DNA of 64,000 bases from an uncultured Collinsella sp. Its GTDB lineage: Bacteria; Actinomycetota; Coriobacteriia; Coriobacteriales; Coriobacteriaceae. Positions within the stretch are counted from its first letter, which is position 1. Every line of letters begins with the position of its first letter. Under the pieces are notes generated by a model. That model was given only the letters and a program-made list of their open reading frames with translations. It was not told the DNA's origin and did not search any database. Shown piece after piece: positions 51,440 to 60,312 of this stretch. Position numbers and translations under genes: made by a program. The stretch lies in assembly GCA_938005465.1 (NCBI GenBank), contig CALLNU010000020.1, positions 5,148-69,147 on the forward strand. Direction: 5' to 3'.

Positions 51440-51478
51440 AGGGGGTATCGACGTTGGTCGGTACCCCCTATATTGTTT
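51440..51478 (+). terminator. Terminator after argR
   Basis: GGGGGTA (51441-51447) and TACCCCC (51462-51468) with further TCGAC/GTCGG pairs; a T-rich tail follows. Confidence 0.8.
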
Positions 51479-51517
51479 GCCGGTATAAAGGCCGTCCACC
51501 AGGTCGCTTTAAACTAA

Positions 51518-51556
51518 AAGGCCCCCGAGCACTTTAATAAGCTGCTCGGGGGCCTT
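51518..51556 (-). terminator. Terminator of the PBP gene
   Basis: AAGGCCCCCGAGCA and TGCTCGGGGGCCTT form a perfect 14-bp stem with an 11-nt loop. On the minus strand it is followed by TTAGTTT; it may work in both directions. Confidence 0.85.
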
Positions 51557-51579
51557 GTTGCTAATGGCCGGATGAATTT

Positions 51580-53778
51580 CTAGCCAACCGTATCGTCAGG
51601 CGTGGGCGAGGGGTCGGGAGTGGGTGTAGGCGTAGGCGTAGGCGTGCCGCCATCGCCGCCGGTCGAACCACCAGTGGAGCCGCCCGTCGAGCCACCGGTC
51701 GTACCGGTGCCGCCGGTGGTGTCGCCGCCCGTGGTCTCGGTGGTCGTGGTCGTCGTGGTAGTCGTTGTGGTGGTTTCCTCTTCGTCCTCGTTCTCGTCCT
51801 TGTCGTCATTCTCCGTCTTCTTGGTGTTGTTGGTGCCGTAGAACTTCCAGACGCTGTTGTTCTTGTAGGTGGGCGCCGTTCCGGTCGCAAACTCCTCGCG
51901 CTCGGTACCGGTCAGAACGGTGTTCATAAACCGCTTAAAGACAGGCAGGTTGGTGCTGTCGCCCAGCAGGTCTGTGCCGTATTTTTGGATGGGAATCTCG
52001 CCCGCGGAATAGCCGGTCCACAGGGCGCACGCCAGCTGCGGGGTATAGCCGCAGAACCACAGGTTGGTGGTGTTGTCGGTGGTGCCCGTCTTGCCGGCAT
52101 AGGGCTGGTTGACGCTCAGGGCGCCAGCAGCACCTGTACCGCTGCCCTGCATGACGCCGGACAGAACATCGGTGACCGCGGCGGCCTCGCCCTCGGTAAG
52201 CACCTGTGAGGGATTGTCCGTGTGCTGGTACAGCACCGAACCGGTACGAGAGTCAATCTCGGTGATGGCGATCGGCTGGCGATAGTAACCGCCGTTGGCA
52301 AACGTCGCGTAGGCGGCGGCCATCTCGAGCGGCGAGATCGAGCCAGTGCCGAGGGTCATGACGGGAACGTCCTCGATGTTGTCCTTGGCGGGATCGATGC
52401 CGAGCTTTTTGACGAGCGAGATGATCTTGCTGTTGCCGATGGCTTCCGCCACCTGGATGTAGCCAGTGTTGGAGGAGTATGCCGTTGCCTGCTTAAGCGT
52501 GATGTTGCCATAGCTATGGTTGGCGTAGTTTTGGACCTCGGTCGTAGTGCCCTTGGCCTTGAGCGGCGAGTTGCAGTTGAGGGTGACGTTGGGGTTCATG
52601 CCGTTTTGGATGGCAGTTGCCAGCGTAAAGGCCTTAAAGGTGGAGCCGACGGGACGCTTGGCCGTGGCATGGTTTACGTGGTTCTCGTCGGCGTTGTAGT
52701 CGTAGCCGCCCACCATGCACTTGATGTAGCCGGTCTTGGGGTCGACGACGACCATGCCCATGTCCAGGCCGTCGAGTGAGAGCGTGTCGAGCTGCTCGCG
52801 GACGGCATTCTCTGCCACCTGCTGCATCGTGGGGTCGATGGTGGTCTTGACGGTCAGACCGCCCTTAAAGAGCACGTCGGTCGAGAACTCCTGCTCCAGC
52901 AGCTGCTTGACATAGGCGACAAAGTAGGGCTGCGAGTATACGTCGACGCCACTGCCCGAGATTTCGGTCACGTTGAGGGTGATGGGCTCGGCCTGTGCGG
53001 CATCGTGCTCCTCCTGCGTAATGTGGCCCAGGCGCAACATGTTGTCGAGGACCTTGTTGCGGCGAGACAGTGCCAGATCGGGATTGACCGTGGGGTCGTA
53101 CTGCGAAGGCGAGTTGGGAAGGCCGATCAACAGTGCGGCTTCGCTCAGGGTGAGGTCGGCGGCGCTCTTGGACAGGTAGGTCTCGGCTGCGGCCTCGATG
53201 CCGTAGGCGCCGTGGCCGTAATAGATGGTGTTGAGGTACATCATGAGGATCTCGTCTTTGGAGTACATGTCCTCCATCTTTACGGCGATGTAGGCCTCGC
53301 GCACCTTACGCTCGATGGTCGAGTCGAACTGCTCCTCCTGCAGAATGGTGTTGCGCACCAGCTGCTGGGTGATAGTCGAGGCGCCTTCGTGCCCGCCGCC
53401 GAGGGTTGCCACCGCAGCACGCGCGATACCCCACAGGTCGATACCGCCGTGCTCGTAGAAGCGCTCGTCCTCGACGTCAACGGTGCCCTGCAGCACGTAG
53501 GGGGAGACCTCGTCCTTGGTGATGGACTTGCGGTTTTGCGTGTAGAAGCTCGCGATCTTGTTGCCGTTGCAGTCGACGATCTCGGTGGGCTCGCTCACCA
53601 GATACGCGTTGGCGTCGGTGTAGTCGGGCAGATCGGACAGCCAGCGGTTGACGTTGCCGACCATGCCGATGCCAAATGCCACGCCCGCGATAAGCAAAAA
53701 GCCCAAAAACGAGAGCAGGATTATGGGCAGGGCATGCGTCTTTGAACGGCTGCGTCCCTGTCGTTGGCGAGGACCCAT
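51580..53778 (-). CDS. Class A penicillin-binding protein (bifunctional transglycosylase/transpeptidase)
   Basis: 732 residues from an ATG after GGAGG. A basic N-terminus is followed by one membrane anchor (IILLSFLGFLLIAGVAFGIG near 24-43). The GT51 glycosyltransferase domain shows EDERFYEHGGID near 102 and GASTITQQLVRNT near 133. The transpeptidase has STFK (active Ser), SSN in AYSSNTGYI, and KTGT. The last 75 or so residues are low complexity: a run of Thr, then TGGS repeats, then PTPTPTP. It polymerises and cross-links peptidoglycan outside the membrane. Confidence 0.95.
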   Translation of the reverse strand: MGPRQRQGRSRSKTHALPIILLSFLGFLLIAGVAFGIGMVGNVNRWLSDLPDYTDANAYLVSEPTEIVDCNGNKIASFYTQNRKSITKDEVSPYVLQGTVDVEDERFYEHGGIDLWGIARAAVATLGGGHEGASTITQQLVRNTILQEEQFDSTIERKVREAYIAVKMEDMYSKDEILMMYLNTIYYGHGAYGIEAAAETYLSKSAADLTLSEAALLIGLPNSPSQYDPTVNPDLALSRRNKVLDNMLRLGHITQEEHDAAQAEPITLNVTEISGSGVDVYSQPYFVAYVKQLLEQEFSTDVLFKGGLTVKTTIDPTMQQVAENAVREQLDTLSLDGLDMGMVVVDPKTGYIKCMVGGYDYNADENHVNHATAKRPVGSTFKAFTLATAIQNGMNPNVTLNCNSPLKAKGTTTEVQNYANHSYGNITLKQATAYSSNTGYIQVAEAIGNSKIISLVKKLGIDPAKDNIEDVPVMTLGTGSISPLEMAAAYATFANGGYYRQPIAITEIDSRTGSVLYQHTDNPSQVLTEGEAAAVTDVLSGVMQGSGTGAAGALSVNQPYAGKTGTTDNTTNLWFCGYTPQLACALWTGYSAGEIPIQKYGTDLLGDSTNLPVFKRFMNTVLTGTEREEFATGTAPTYKNNSVWKFYGTNNTKKTENDDKDENEDEEETTTTTTTTTTTTETTGGDTTGGTGTTGGSTGGSTGGSTGGDGGTPTPTPTPTPDPSPTPDDTVG

Positions 53779-53940
53779 ATATTGACCTCCAGGTATGTCG
53801 TGCCGGACGGCGGATATGCCGTCGGGGCAGGATGGACATAAGTTATTACACGATAAACCAAACGGGGCGCGCGAGGCCTCGTGTATGCTGGAAGACGGCA
53901 TTTTTCAGAGTGAATGCATACCTTGGTAAGGAGTTTGCCG

Positions 53941-55899
53941 ATGGCGATTCGGACGATGGGGCCGAGCGGACAATACGAGACTGGATTGGATGCTGCCGGT
54001 GCGGCGCTGCCCGAGCTGCTGGCGCCGGCGGGCGGGCTCGACCAGATGCTTGCGGCCATTGCCGCGGGTGCCGATGCCATCTATGCGGGGTTGGGCGGCT
54101 TTAACGCCCGTGTGAGCGCTCATGGCTTTACGGATGACGAGTTTGCGCGCGGTTGTGCCGTGGCGCATGCTCATGGCGTGCGTGTGTACGTGACGCTCAA
54201 CGTGTTCGTGTTTGACGATGAACTGTCCGACGCGGTGGCGCTGGGAGCTCATGCACTGGAGCTGGGCGCCGATGCTCTGATTGTGGCCGATGCCGGGTTG
54301 GCCTGCGCGCTGCGCGCGGCGATTCCCGGGGTCGAGATTCACCTGTCCACGCAGGCGGGCGCTCATAGCGAGGGTGCCGTGCGGCTTGCCGCCGACGAGC
54401 TGGGGGTCGAGCGCGTGACGACGGCACGCGAGCTGACGGTCGACGAGATTGCGGCGCTATGTGCCACGGGCGTGCCCATCGAGGTATTCTGCCACGGTGC
54501 GATTTGCATCGGCTATTCGGGGGCGTGCGAGTTCTCGGCCCTGCGGCGTGGGCGCTCGGCGATGCGCGGCGACTGCACGCAGCCGTGCCGCCTGGCGTAC
54601 GACCTGGTGGACGAGGCGGGGCAGAGCGTTGTCGCCGTCGAGGGAGATCGCCTGCTGTGCCCGCGCGACTATCTGGGTATTGCGCATCTGCCCGAGCTTG
54701 TAGATGCCGGCGTGGTGTCGCTCAAGATCGAGGGGCGCATGAAGAACCCCGATTACGTATTCAACGTGGTGCGGGTGTGGCGCCGGGCACTCGATATGCT
54801 GTGCGACGGCGCGTGGGACCCCGGTGCCGTGGAAGAGCTTGAACGCGAGCTGGGAAGGTCGTTTAACCGTGGGTTTACCGATGCGTACCTGCGAGGGCGT
54901 TCGGGTGCCGAGCTGATGAGCTTTGAGCGCGCAATTAACCAGGGCGTGCGCGTGGGGCGCTTGGTCGCTGTGGGCCACGAAGAGGTGACCGTTGAGCTCG
55001 ACGCCGCCGTGGCGGCGGGTGACACGCTCGAGATTCGGTTCTATCCGGGTGCCGACGCGCGTCCCGATGTGCCCAAGCGCTGGCCGCAGGTGCCCTGCCC
55101 GGTGGATGCCGCAGCGGGGAAGCGCGTCGTCGTGCATTGCAAGCGTAAGGTGGACACGGGCTGCGAGGTGTACCTGATTCGCAGCGCCGGCGTGTTGGAT
55201 CAGACGGCGGCAGTGTTGGAGCGCATGCGGGCCGAGGCGGATGCGATTACGCCCGTTGCGCGTGCCGTTGAGGTGCTGCCCTTTGAGGGCGTTGCGGTGG
55301 ATGGCGGTGCGTCCACGGAGTTGGTGGAGTGCGCGGTTCCCACTCGCATGGTTTTTGCTTGGCAGCTGATGGATGCCGACCCGCGCGGAGAACTCGATTT
55401 GTCCGACGCCGTTGTGGTGCTTGACGAGGTGTGCCGCACGGGTGACGCTGACTGGACCCGCTCACTGATACAGCGTGCCGGGCGCGTCGTCTGCCGCAAC
55501 CTGGGACAGGTGGTGATCGCTCGCGAGCTGGGCGTGACGTTTGACGTGGCGGTGCCGGTGTTCTGCGCGAATCGGGCCACGCTTACCTGGCTGCGCGGAC
55601 TCGGTGCGGGGCGGGTGTGCTTGCCGGCGGAGTTGCTCGGCAATGATGCGGAGCGTATTGCCGAACTGGCCGCTGAACCCGGCGTCTTGGGTCCGGTCGA
55701 CGCCGACCGTCCCGAGCTTATGGTGTGCGAGCACTGCCTGCTGACCGCCGAGGGCGTCTGCGCCACCGATGCGACGGGACAGGTTCGTTGCCGCGACTGC
55801 TTGCGTCGTCGGCAGGTACGCTATCTGGTCGAGCGTGACGGTACACGTCTGCCAGTTGCCATTGACGCATGCGGCAGGACGAGGATTTTCCTGTCGTAG
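53941..55899 (+). CDS. U32-family protein (RlhA/TrhP-like)
   Basis: 652 residues from the ATG placed 7 bases after AAGGAG; an ATG 9 codons upstream lacks a site. N-terminal barrel LLAPAGGLDQMLAAIAAGAD, signature EVFCHGAICIGYSGAC near 183 and GDCTQPCRLAY near 214. A further Cys set lies at the end (CEHCLL, VCATD, RCRDCLRRR). It is a paralogue of the 831-residue protein at 3611. By family knowledge it is likely an RNA hydroxylation factor that needs an iron-sulfur cluster rather than a collagenase. tyrS follows 96 bases on. Confidence 0.85.
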   Translation: MAIRTMGPSGQYETGLDAAGAALPELLAPAGGLDQMLAAIAAGADAIYAGLGGFNARVSAHGFTDDEFARGCAVAHAHGVRVYVTLNVFVFDDELSDAVALGAHALELGADALIVADAGLACALRAAIPGVEIHLSTQAGAHSEGAVRLAADELGVERVTTARELTVDEIAALCATGVPIEVFCHGAICIGYSGACEFSALRRGRSAMRGDCTQPCRLAYDLVDEAGQSVVAVEGDRLLCPRDYLGIAHLPELVDAGVVSLKIEGRMKNPDYVFNVVRVWRRALDMLCDGAWDPGAVEELERELGRSFNRGFTDAYLRGRSGAELMSFERAINQGVRVGRLVAVGHEEVTVELDAAVAAGDTLEIRFYPGADARPDVPKRWPQVPCPVDAAAGKRVVVHCKRKVDTGCEVYLIRSAGVLDQTAAVLERMRAEADAITPVARAVEVLPFEGVAVDGGASTELVECAVPTRMVFAWQLMDADPRGELDLSDAVVVLDEVCRTGDADWTRSLIQRAGRVVCRNLGQVVIARELGVTFDVAVPVFCANRATLTWLRGLGAGRVCLPAELLGNDAERIAELAAEPGVLGPVDADRPELMVCEHCLLTAEGVCATDATGQVRCRDCLRRRQVRYLVERDGTRLPVAIDACGRTRIFLS

Positions 55900-55995
55900 G
55901 TGCCGCGTCGCGTCAGTTTGTTATCATAAGAGAGTTTATGGACTTCCAGCACCGCCGTTTTCGGCGAGGGTGCTATAGCAAAAGGAGGATACCCA

Positions 55996-57207
55996 ATGCT
56001 GTCTGTTGACGAGCAAATGCGTATCATCACCTCGGGCGCCGCGCAGATCGTTCCCGAGGCCGACCTTCGCAAGAAGCTTGAGAAGGGCGAGCCCCTCAAC
56101 ATCAAGCTCGGCGTCGACCCCACCAGCCCCGACCTGCACCTGGGCCACGCCGTGCCGCTGCGCAAGATGCGTCAGTTCCAGGACCTGGGCCACAACGTCA
56201 CCCTCATCATCGGCAACGGTACCGCGTTGATTGGCGACCCTTCGGGCAAGAATTCCACCCGTCCGCAGCTTTCGCAGGAGCAGATCGAGGCCAATGCCGA
56301 GACCTACGTGAGCCAGGCCATGAAGATCCTGGATCCCGAGAAGACCACCATCGTGCACAACGGTGACTGGATCCTTTCGATGGATCTGGCCGGTCTGCTG
56401 CAGGTGTGCTCCAAGTTCACCGTCGCCCGCATCCTCGAGCGCGACGACTTTACCAAGCGCTACCAGTCTCAGACGCCGATCGCCCTGCATGAGTTCCTGT
56501 ATCCCGTGATGCAGGCTTTCGACTCCGTGCAGATCAAGGCCGATGTAGAGATGGGCGGCACCGATCAGCTCTTCAACCTGCTCGCCGGCCGTGAGCTCAT
56601 GGAGAAGATGGGCATGGAGCCCCAGATCGCCCTCACCATGCCGCTGCTCGAGGGCACCGATGGCGTCCGTAAGATGTCCAAGTCCTACGGTAACTACATC
56701 GGCCTGACCGATGCTCCCAAGGATATGTTCGGCAAGACCATGTCCATCCCTGACGAGATGATCGGCAAGTACTATCGTCTGGCGAGCTCCCTCACCCCGG
56801 CCGAGGTCGACAAGATCGACGCTGCTCTGGCCGACGGCTCTGCCGATCCCTATGAGCTCAAGCGCGCCCTGGGCCGCGACCTGTGCGACACCTACCACGG
56901 CGTCGGTGCCGGCGACGAGGCTCAGGCCGAGTTCGACCGCGTGTTCAAGGAGGGCCAGCTTGCCGACTTCCCCGAGAAGCACGTTGAGCTGACCGTCAAC
57001 GACGAGGGCCAGATCTACCTCGCAGGCCTGCTTAAGGACCTGGGCCTTTCGGCGAGCGCCGGCCAGGCCCGTCGCGACATTGACGGTGGCGGCGTCAAGA
57101 TCAACGGCAAGGCGGTGGCTCCCAAGAGCTATAACATCGATCCCAGCGCCCTCAAGCTGGGCGACACCCTCTCCGTAGGCAAGCGCAAGGGCTTTAAGTT
57201 GGTCTAA
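55996..57207 (+). CDS. tyrS: Tyrosyl-tRNA synthetase
   Basis: 403 residues. The class I signatures are HLGHAV near residue 46 (HIGH form) and KMSKSYGNY near 228. A C-terminal S4-like domain (ASAGQARRDIDGGGVKING) ends the protein. AAAGGAGG precedes the ATG. The 96-base leader is too short for a T-box. Confidence 0.96.
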   Translation: MLSVDEQMRIITSGAAQIVPEADLRKKLEKGEPLNIKLGVDPTSPDLHLGHAVPLRKMRQFQDLGHNVTLIIGNGTALIGDPSGKNSTRPQLSQEQIEANAETYVSQAMKILDPEKTTIVHNGDWILSMDLAGLLQVCSKFTVARILERDDFTKRYQSQTPIALHEFLYPVMQAFDSVQIKADVEMGGTDQLFNLLAGRELMEKMGMEPQIALTMPLLEGTDGVRKMSKSYGNYIGLTDAPKDMFGKTMSIPDEMIGKYYRLASSLTPAEVDKIDAALADGSADPYELKRALGRDLCDTYHGVGAGDEAQAEFDRVFKEGQLADFPEKHVELTVNDEGQIYLAGLLKDLGLSASAGQARRDIDGGGVKINGKAVAPKSYNIDPSALKLGDTLSVGKRKGFKLV

Positions 57208-57234
57208 CGAGCGAGTTGACCTCACAAGTGCAAT

Positions 57235-57271
57235 AAGGCCGCAGCCGGGAATCCCGACTGCGGCCTTTTTT
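57235..57271 (+). terminator. Terminator after tyrS
   Basis: AAGGCCGCAG and CTGCGGCCTT pair perfectly, with an inner GGGA/TCCC stem, followed by Ts. Confidence 0.95.
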
Positions 57272-57275
57272 GGCA

Positions 57276-57330
57276 CTTGGGGACGTTCCTTTTGTGCCGG
57301 CACTTTGGGACACTCCTTGTCATTGGTGCA
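57276..57330 (+). repeat. GGGGAC-type intergenic repeat
   Basis: CTTGGGGACGTTCCTTTTG followed by TGCCGGCACTTTGGGACACTCC: two units of the same family as at 582, 59303 and 60313. Confidence 0.7.
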
Positions 57331-57385
57331 AAGCAACCTCTCCTCATTGCACCAAGTGGCGTGTGCCGTTAAGCGGAGAGGCGTA

Positions 57386-57413
57386 TTGTTGACCCATCGT
57401 TTGGGCATACAAT
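57386..57413 (+). promoter_or_regulatory. Predicted promoter of adenine deaminase
   Basis: TTGTTG (57386-57391) and TACAAT (57408-57413) are 16 bases apart. Transcription would start near 57420. Confidence 0.5.
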
Positions 57414-57425
57414 GGCTATTGGTCT

Positions 57426-57461
57426 GCTGCGGTGAAGGTCTGTCCGCTCCGCAGCTTTTTT
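57426..57461 (+). terminator. Leader terminator (attenuator candidate) before adenine deaminase
   Basis: GCTGCGG (57426-57432) and CCGCAGC (57449-57455) are followed by six Ts. It falls only a few bases after the predicted start and 21 bases before the gene. Confidence 0.7.
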
Positions 57462-57481
57462 CTACGGTTAAAGGAGTATGT

Positions 57482-59302
57482 ATGTCCGTTGAGGTCATGA
57501 GGTCTGTGATCGAGGCCGCCGAGGGCCGCGTGCCCGTCGACACGCTGTTTATCAATGCGCAGATTGTCGACGTGTATGGCCAGCGTGTGGCGCCCGGCAG
57601 CGTTGCCGTCAAGGACGGTGTGATCGTCGGCGTGCTCTACGATGGTCGCGACGATGCCGCCGGCACCTACGAGGCTGCCGAGGTCATTGACTGCCAGGGC
57701 CGCTATCTCGCCCCCGGCTTTATCGACGGACATCTGCACATTGAGTCCTCGAACATCCGTCCCGCCGAGTATGCTCGCATGGCCGCGACGCGCGGTACCA
57801 CCACCGCCATTGCCGACAGCCACGAGATTGCCAATGTTGCCGGTCTCGACGGCTTGCGCTTTATGATCGAGGACGGCCGCCGCGCACCCATCTCCATCAA
57901 GTATATGATGCCTTCGTGCGTGCCCGCGCTGCCCGACGAGCAGGCCGGTGCCGTTATTTCGGCTGCCGATATGCAGGCGTTTTTTGCCGAGCATCCGGGC
58001 GATGTTTTTGGTCTGGGCGAAATGATGAACTTGCCGGGCGTCTTTATGGCCGACCCCGAGACCTGTGCTCGCATCGATGCTGCCAACCAGACGCCGTCCA
58101 AGCAGGTTGACGGCCACGCGCCGCTCGTTGCCGGTAAGGACCTCAACGCCTATGCCGCAGCGGGCATTATCGCCGACCACGAGTCGACGATTCCCGAGGA
58201 GGCACTCGACAAGCTGTCTCGTGGCATGTACGTGATGCTCCGCGAGGGTACGTGCAGCCATGACTTGGCCAACCTGTCGCCGATGCTGCTGGAGAATCCC
58301 GCTCGCGCCCGCCGCTGCTGCTTTGCGACTGACGACCGTGCCCCTTCCGATGCGCTTGCGACCGGCATGATCGACAATGCCTGCCGCGTGGCGATTGAGG
58401 CCGGTATCGACCCCGTGGTCGCTATCTCCATGGCGTCCCTCTCCACGGCCGAGGCGTTTGGCCTGGATCACGGCTGCCGCGACCCGCACGAGCTGCGCGG
58501 TGCGATTGCCCCGGGCAAGCGTGCCGACCTGCTGGTACTCAATGACCTGACGTTTGCCACGGCTCCGCATCGCGTATATGCCGCCGGTGCTCTGGTGGCG
58601 CAGGACGGCACCTTTGTGGGCGAGATTGCACCCGAGATGGCCGAGGTTGCGGCCCTTGCCGATGAGCTGCGCGCTTCCGTTAAACTGCCGAAGCTATCGC
58701 TCGACGTGTTCGACTATGCTTTTAAGCCGGGCGAGGCCGTGATCGACGTGGTGCCGGGCAAGGCCATCACGGGTATGGCTCGCCCCGAGAGTGCCGAGGG
58801 CCTGCGCCGCATTATGCTGATCGAGCGCCACGGCCGCGGCGTGTCGCTGCAGGCCGAGGGCGCCGATGGCGACGGCCCCGCTGGCCTGGGCCTGGTCGGC
58901 AAGCATATCGGTCGCGGCTGGGTGCGCGGCTTTACCATCACGGGCGGTGCCATCGCCTCGACGATCGGCCACGACTCGCACAACGTGTGCGTGGTGGGCG
59001 ACAGCGCGGCTGATATGATGGCTGCCGTCGAGGCCGTGGGCCAGGGCGGCCACGTGCTGGTGCGCAACGGCAAGGTCGTGGCGCGTATTCCGCTGGCGCT
59101 CGGTGGCCTTATGAGCGAAGGCACGGCCGAGGACGTTGCTGCGCAGCACGACGACTTTATGGTCAAGGCGCGCGCCATGGGTATTGAGCCGCCACTCGAC
59201 CCCATCATGGGCATTATCTTCCTGCCCCTGCCGGTCATCCCGACGCTCCGCATCCGCCCCGAGGGCATGTTCGACGTCACAACCTTCACCTACGCCGACT
59301 AG
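57482..59302 (+). CDS. ade: Adenine deaminase
   Basis: 606 residues from ATG after AAAGGAG. Metal-binding motifs of the amidohydrolase domain are GFIDGHLHIESS near residue 80 and ADSHEIANVAG near 110, with later CFATDDRAPSDAL. The C-terminal domain (SHNVCVVGDSAADMMAAVEA, then PLPVIPTLRIRPEGMFDV) matches bacterial adenine deaminase, which gives hypoxanthine and ammonia. That product is a natural substrate for the purine hydroxylase system in the same window. Confidence 0.94.
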   Translation: MSVEVMRSVIEAAEGRVPVDTLFINAQIVDVYGQRVAPGSVAVKDGVIVGVLYDGRDDAAGTYEAAEVIDCQGRYLAPGFIDGHLHIESSNIRPAEYARMAATRGTTTAIADSHEIANVAGLDGLRFMIEDGRRAPISIKYMMPSCVPALPDEQAGAVISAADMQAFFAEHPGDVFGLGEMMNLPGVFMADPETCARIDAANQTPSKQVDGHAPLVAGKDLNAYAAAGIIADHESTIPEEALDKLSRGMYVMLREGTCSHDLANLSPMLLENPARARRCCFATDDRAPSDALATGMIDNACRVAIEAGIDPVVAISMASLSTAEAFGLDHGCRDPHELRGAIAPGKRADLLVLNDLTFATAPHRVYAAGALVAQDGTFVGEIAPEMAEVAALADELRASVKLPKLSLDVFDYAFKPGEAVIDVVPGKAITGMARPESAEGLRRIMLIERHGRGVSLQAEGADGDGPAGLGLVGKHIGRGWVRGFTITGGAIASTIGHDSHNVCVVGDSAADMMAAVEAVGQGGHVLVRNGKVVARIPLALGGLMSEGTAEDVAAQHDDFMVKARAMGIEPPLDPIMGIIFLPLPVIPTLRIRPEGMFDVTTFTYAD

Positions 59303-59352
59303 TCATTGGGGACGTTCTTAAACGACTAGTCATCGGGGACACTCTTTGGCGG
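59303..59352 (+). repeat. GGGGAC-type intergenic repeat, plus orientation
   Basis: TAGTCATTGGGGACGTTCTT followed by AAACGACTAGTCATCGGGGACACTC. An inverted copy of the first part lies at 60389-60416, beyond the HAD gene. Confidence 0.8.
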
Positions 59353-59441
59353 ACTGCCTGACGCCGCGACCGTAGGACCTCTGGCATGTGTGAGCTATTT
59401 GCCAGGTCCTTGTAACGTTTACGCCCGCGGAGTCTTATTTG

Positions 59442-59503
59442 AGCTCCCTTTGGGTACGTTGGAATCGGATACACGTTCGATTCCAACAAGTCCGAAGGGA
59501 GCT
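59442..59503 (+). promoter_or_regulatory. Long leader hairpin that covers the ribosome site of the HAD gene
   Basis: The outer stem is AGCTCCCTTTGG (59442-59453) with CCGAAGGGAGCT (59492-59503); the inner stem is GTTGGAATCG (59458-59467) with CGATTCCAAC (59478-59487). The ribosome site AAGGGAG (59495-59501) is inside the outer stem, and the ATG is at 59509. Confidence 0.8.
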
Positions 59504-59508
59504 TTTCT

Positions 59509-60303
59509 ATGTTTAAACTGATTGCATCCGATATGGACGGCACACTGCTTGACGAAAACGGCCAGGTACCTCCCGAGACCTACGAACTGATTCTGGCGCT
59601 ACACGAGCATGGCGTGCATTTCGCCGCATCGTCAGGTCGTCGCTACGATCGCCTGTGTGAGTTCTTTGCGCCCGTTCGCGACAAGATGGACTTTGTCGCC
59701 GCTAACGGCGCCCAGGTCTACGCCGACGGTAAGATGGTAGACCGTGAGGTGTATTCCCACCTGGCGATTCGAAGGCTCGCCCAAGCCGTCAGGACGTTTC
59801 CCAATCTGCATCTTGCGCTCTTTGACCGAATCAAGTCCTTCCTGCTCGATGACGAGTGCAAGTTCGTGCGTGAGGTCGATAAGGACCTTCCCAATGCCGA
59901 GCGCATTTGGGAGCTGCCCGATCCCAGCGTAAATATCATCAAGGCGAGTATCTTTTGCGATGACTGTGCCGTTATGGACAGTGCCTACGTACTGCAGCGC
60001 GAGCTTGGCCAGCTCTTTACCTTTGCGCCTTCTGGAAACGCATGGATCGATGCCATGCAGCCCGGTGTGTCGAAAGCCTCGGGAATCGAGCAGCTCATGG
60101 AGCACTATGGCGTCGAACGCGACGAGGTCATGGCGTTTGGCGACTCGATGAACGACTACGAGATCATTCGCTTTGTCGGCACGGGCTGCGCGATGGAAAA
60201 TGCGCGCCCCGCGCTCAAGGCGGTGGCCGATCGCGTGGTGGGTTGTAACCGTGACCACGCCGTCCAACGTGAGCTCCGTCGCGTGCTGGAGAGTTTCTCC
60301 TAA
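59509..60303 (+). CDS. HAD-superfamily (Cof-type IIB) phosphatase
   Basis: 264 residues. Motif I is ASDMDGTLLDENG at 4-16, and motif IV is MAFGDSMNDYEIIRFVG near 206. The cap between is of the IIB type. These enzymes remove phosphate from sugar phosphates, FMN or PLP; the substrate is unknown. The leader hairpin at 59442-59503 would limit translation. A second Cof-type gene lies downstream on the other strand. Confidence 0.88.
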   Translation: MFKLIASDMDGTLLDENGQVPPETYELILALHEHGVHFAASSGRRYDRLCEFFAPVRDKMDFVAANGAQVYADGKMVDREVYSHLAIRRLAQAVRTFPNLHLALFDRIKSFLLDDECKFVREVDKDLPNAERIWELPDPSVNIIKASIFCDDCAVMDSAYVLQRELGQLFTFAPSGNAWIDAMQPGVSKASGIEQLMEHYGVERDEVMAFGDSMNDYEIIRFVGTGCAMENARPALKAVADRVVGCNRDHAVQRELRRVLESFS

Positions 60304-60312
60304 TCCGGCAGA

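Noticed and set aside
55900..55995. T-box upstream of tyrS
   Set aside because: Only 96 bases are available and no T-box sequence or terminator pair is seen.
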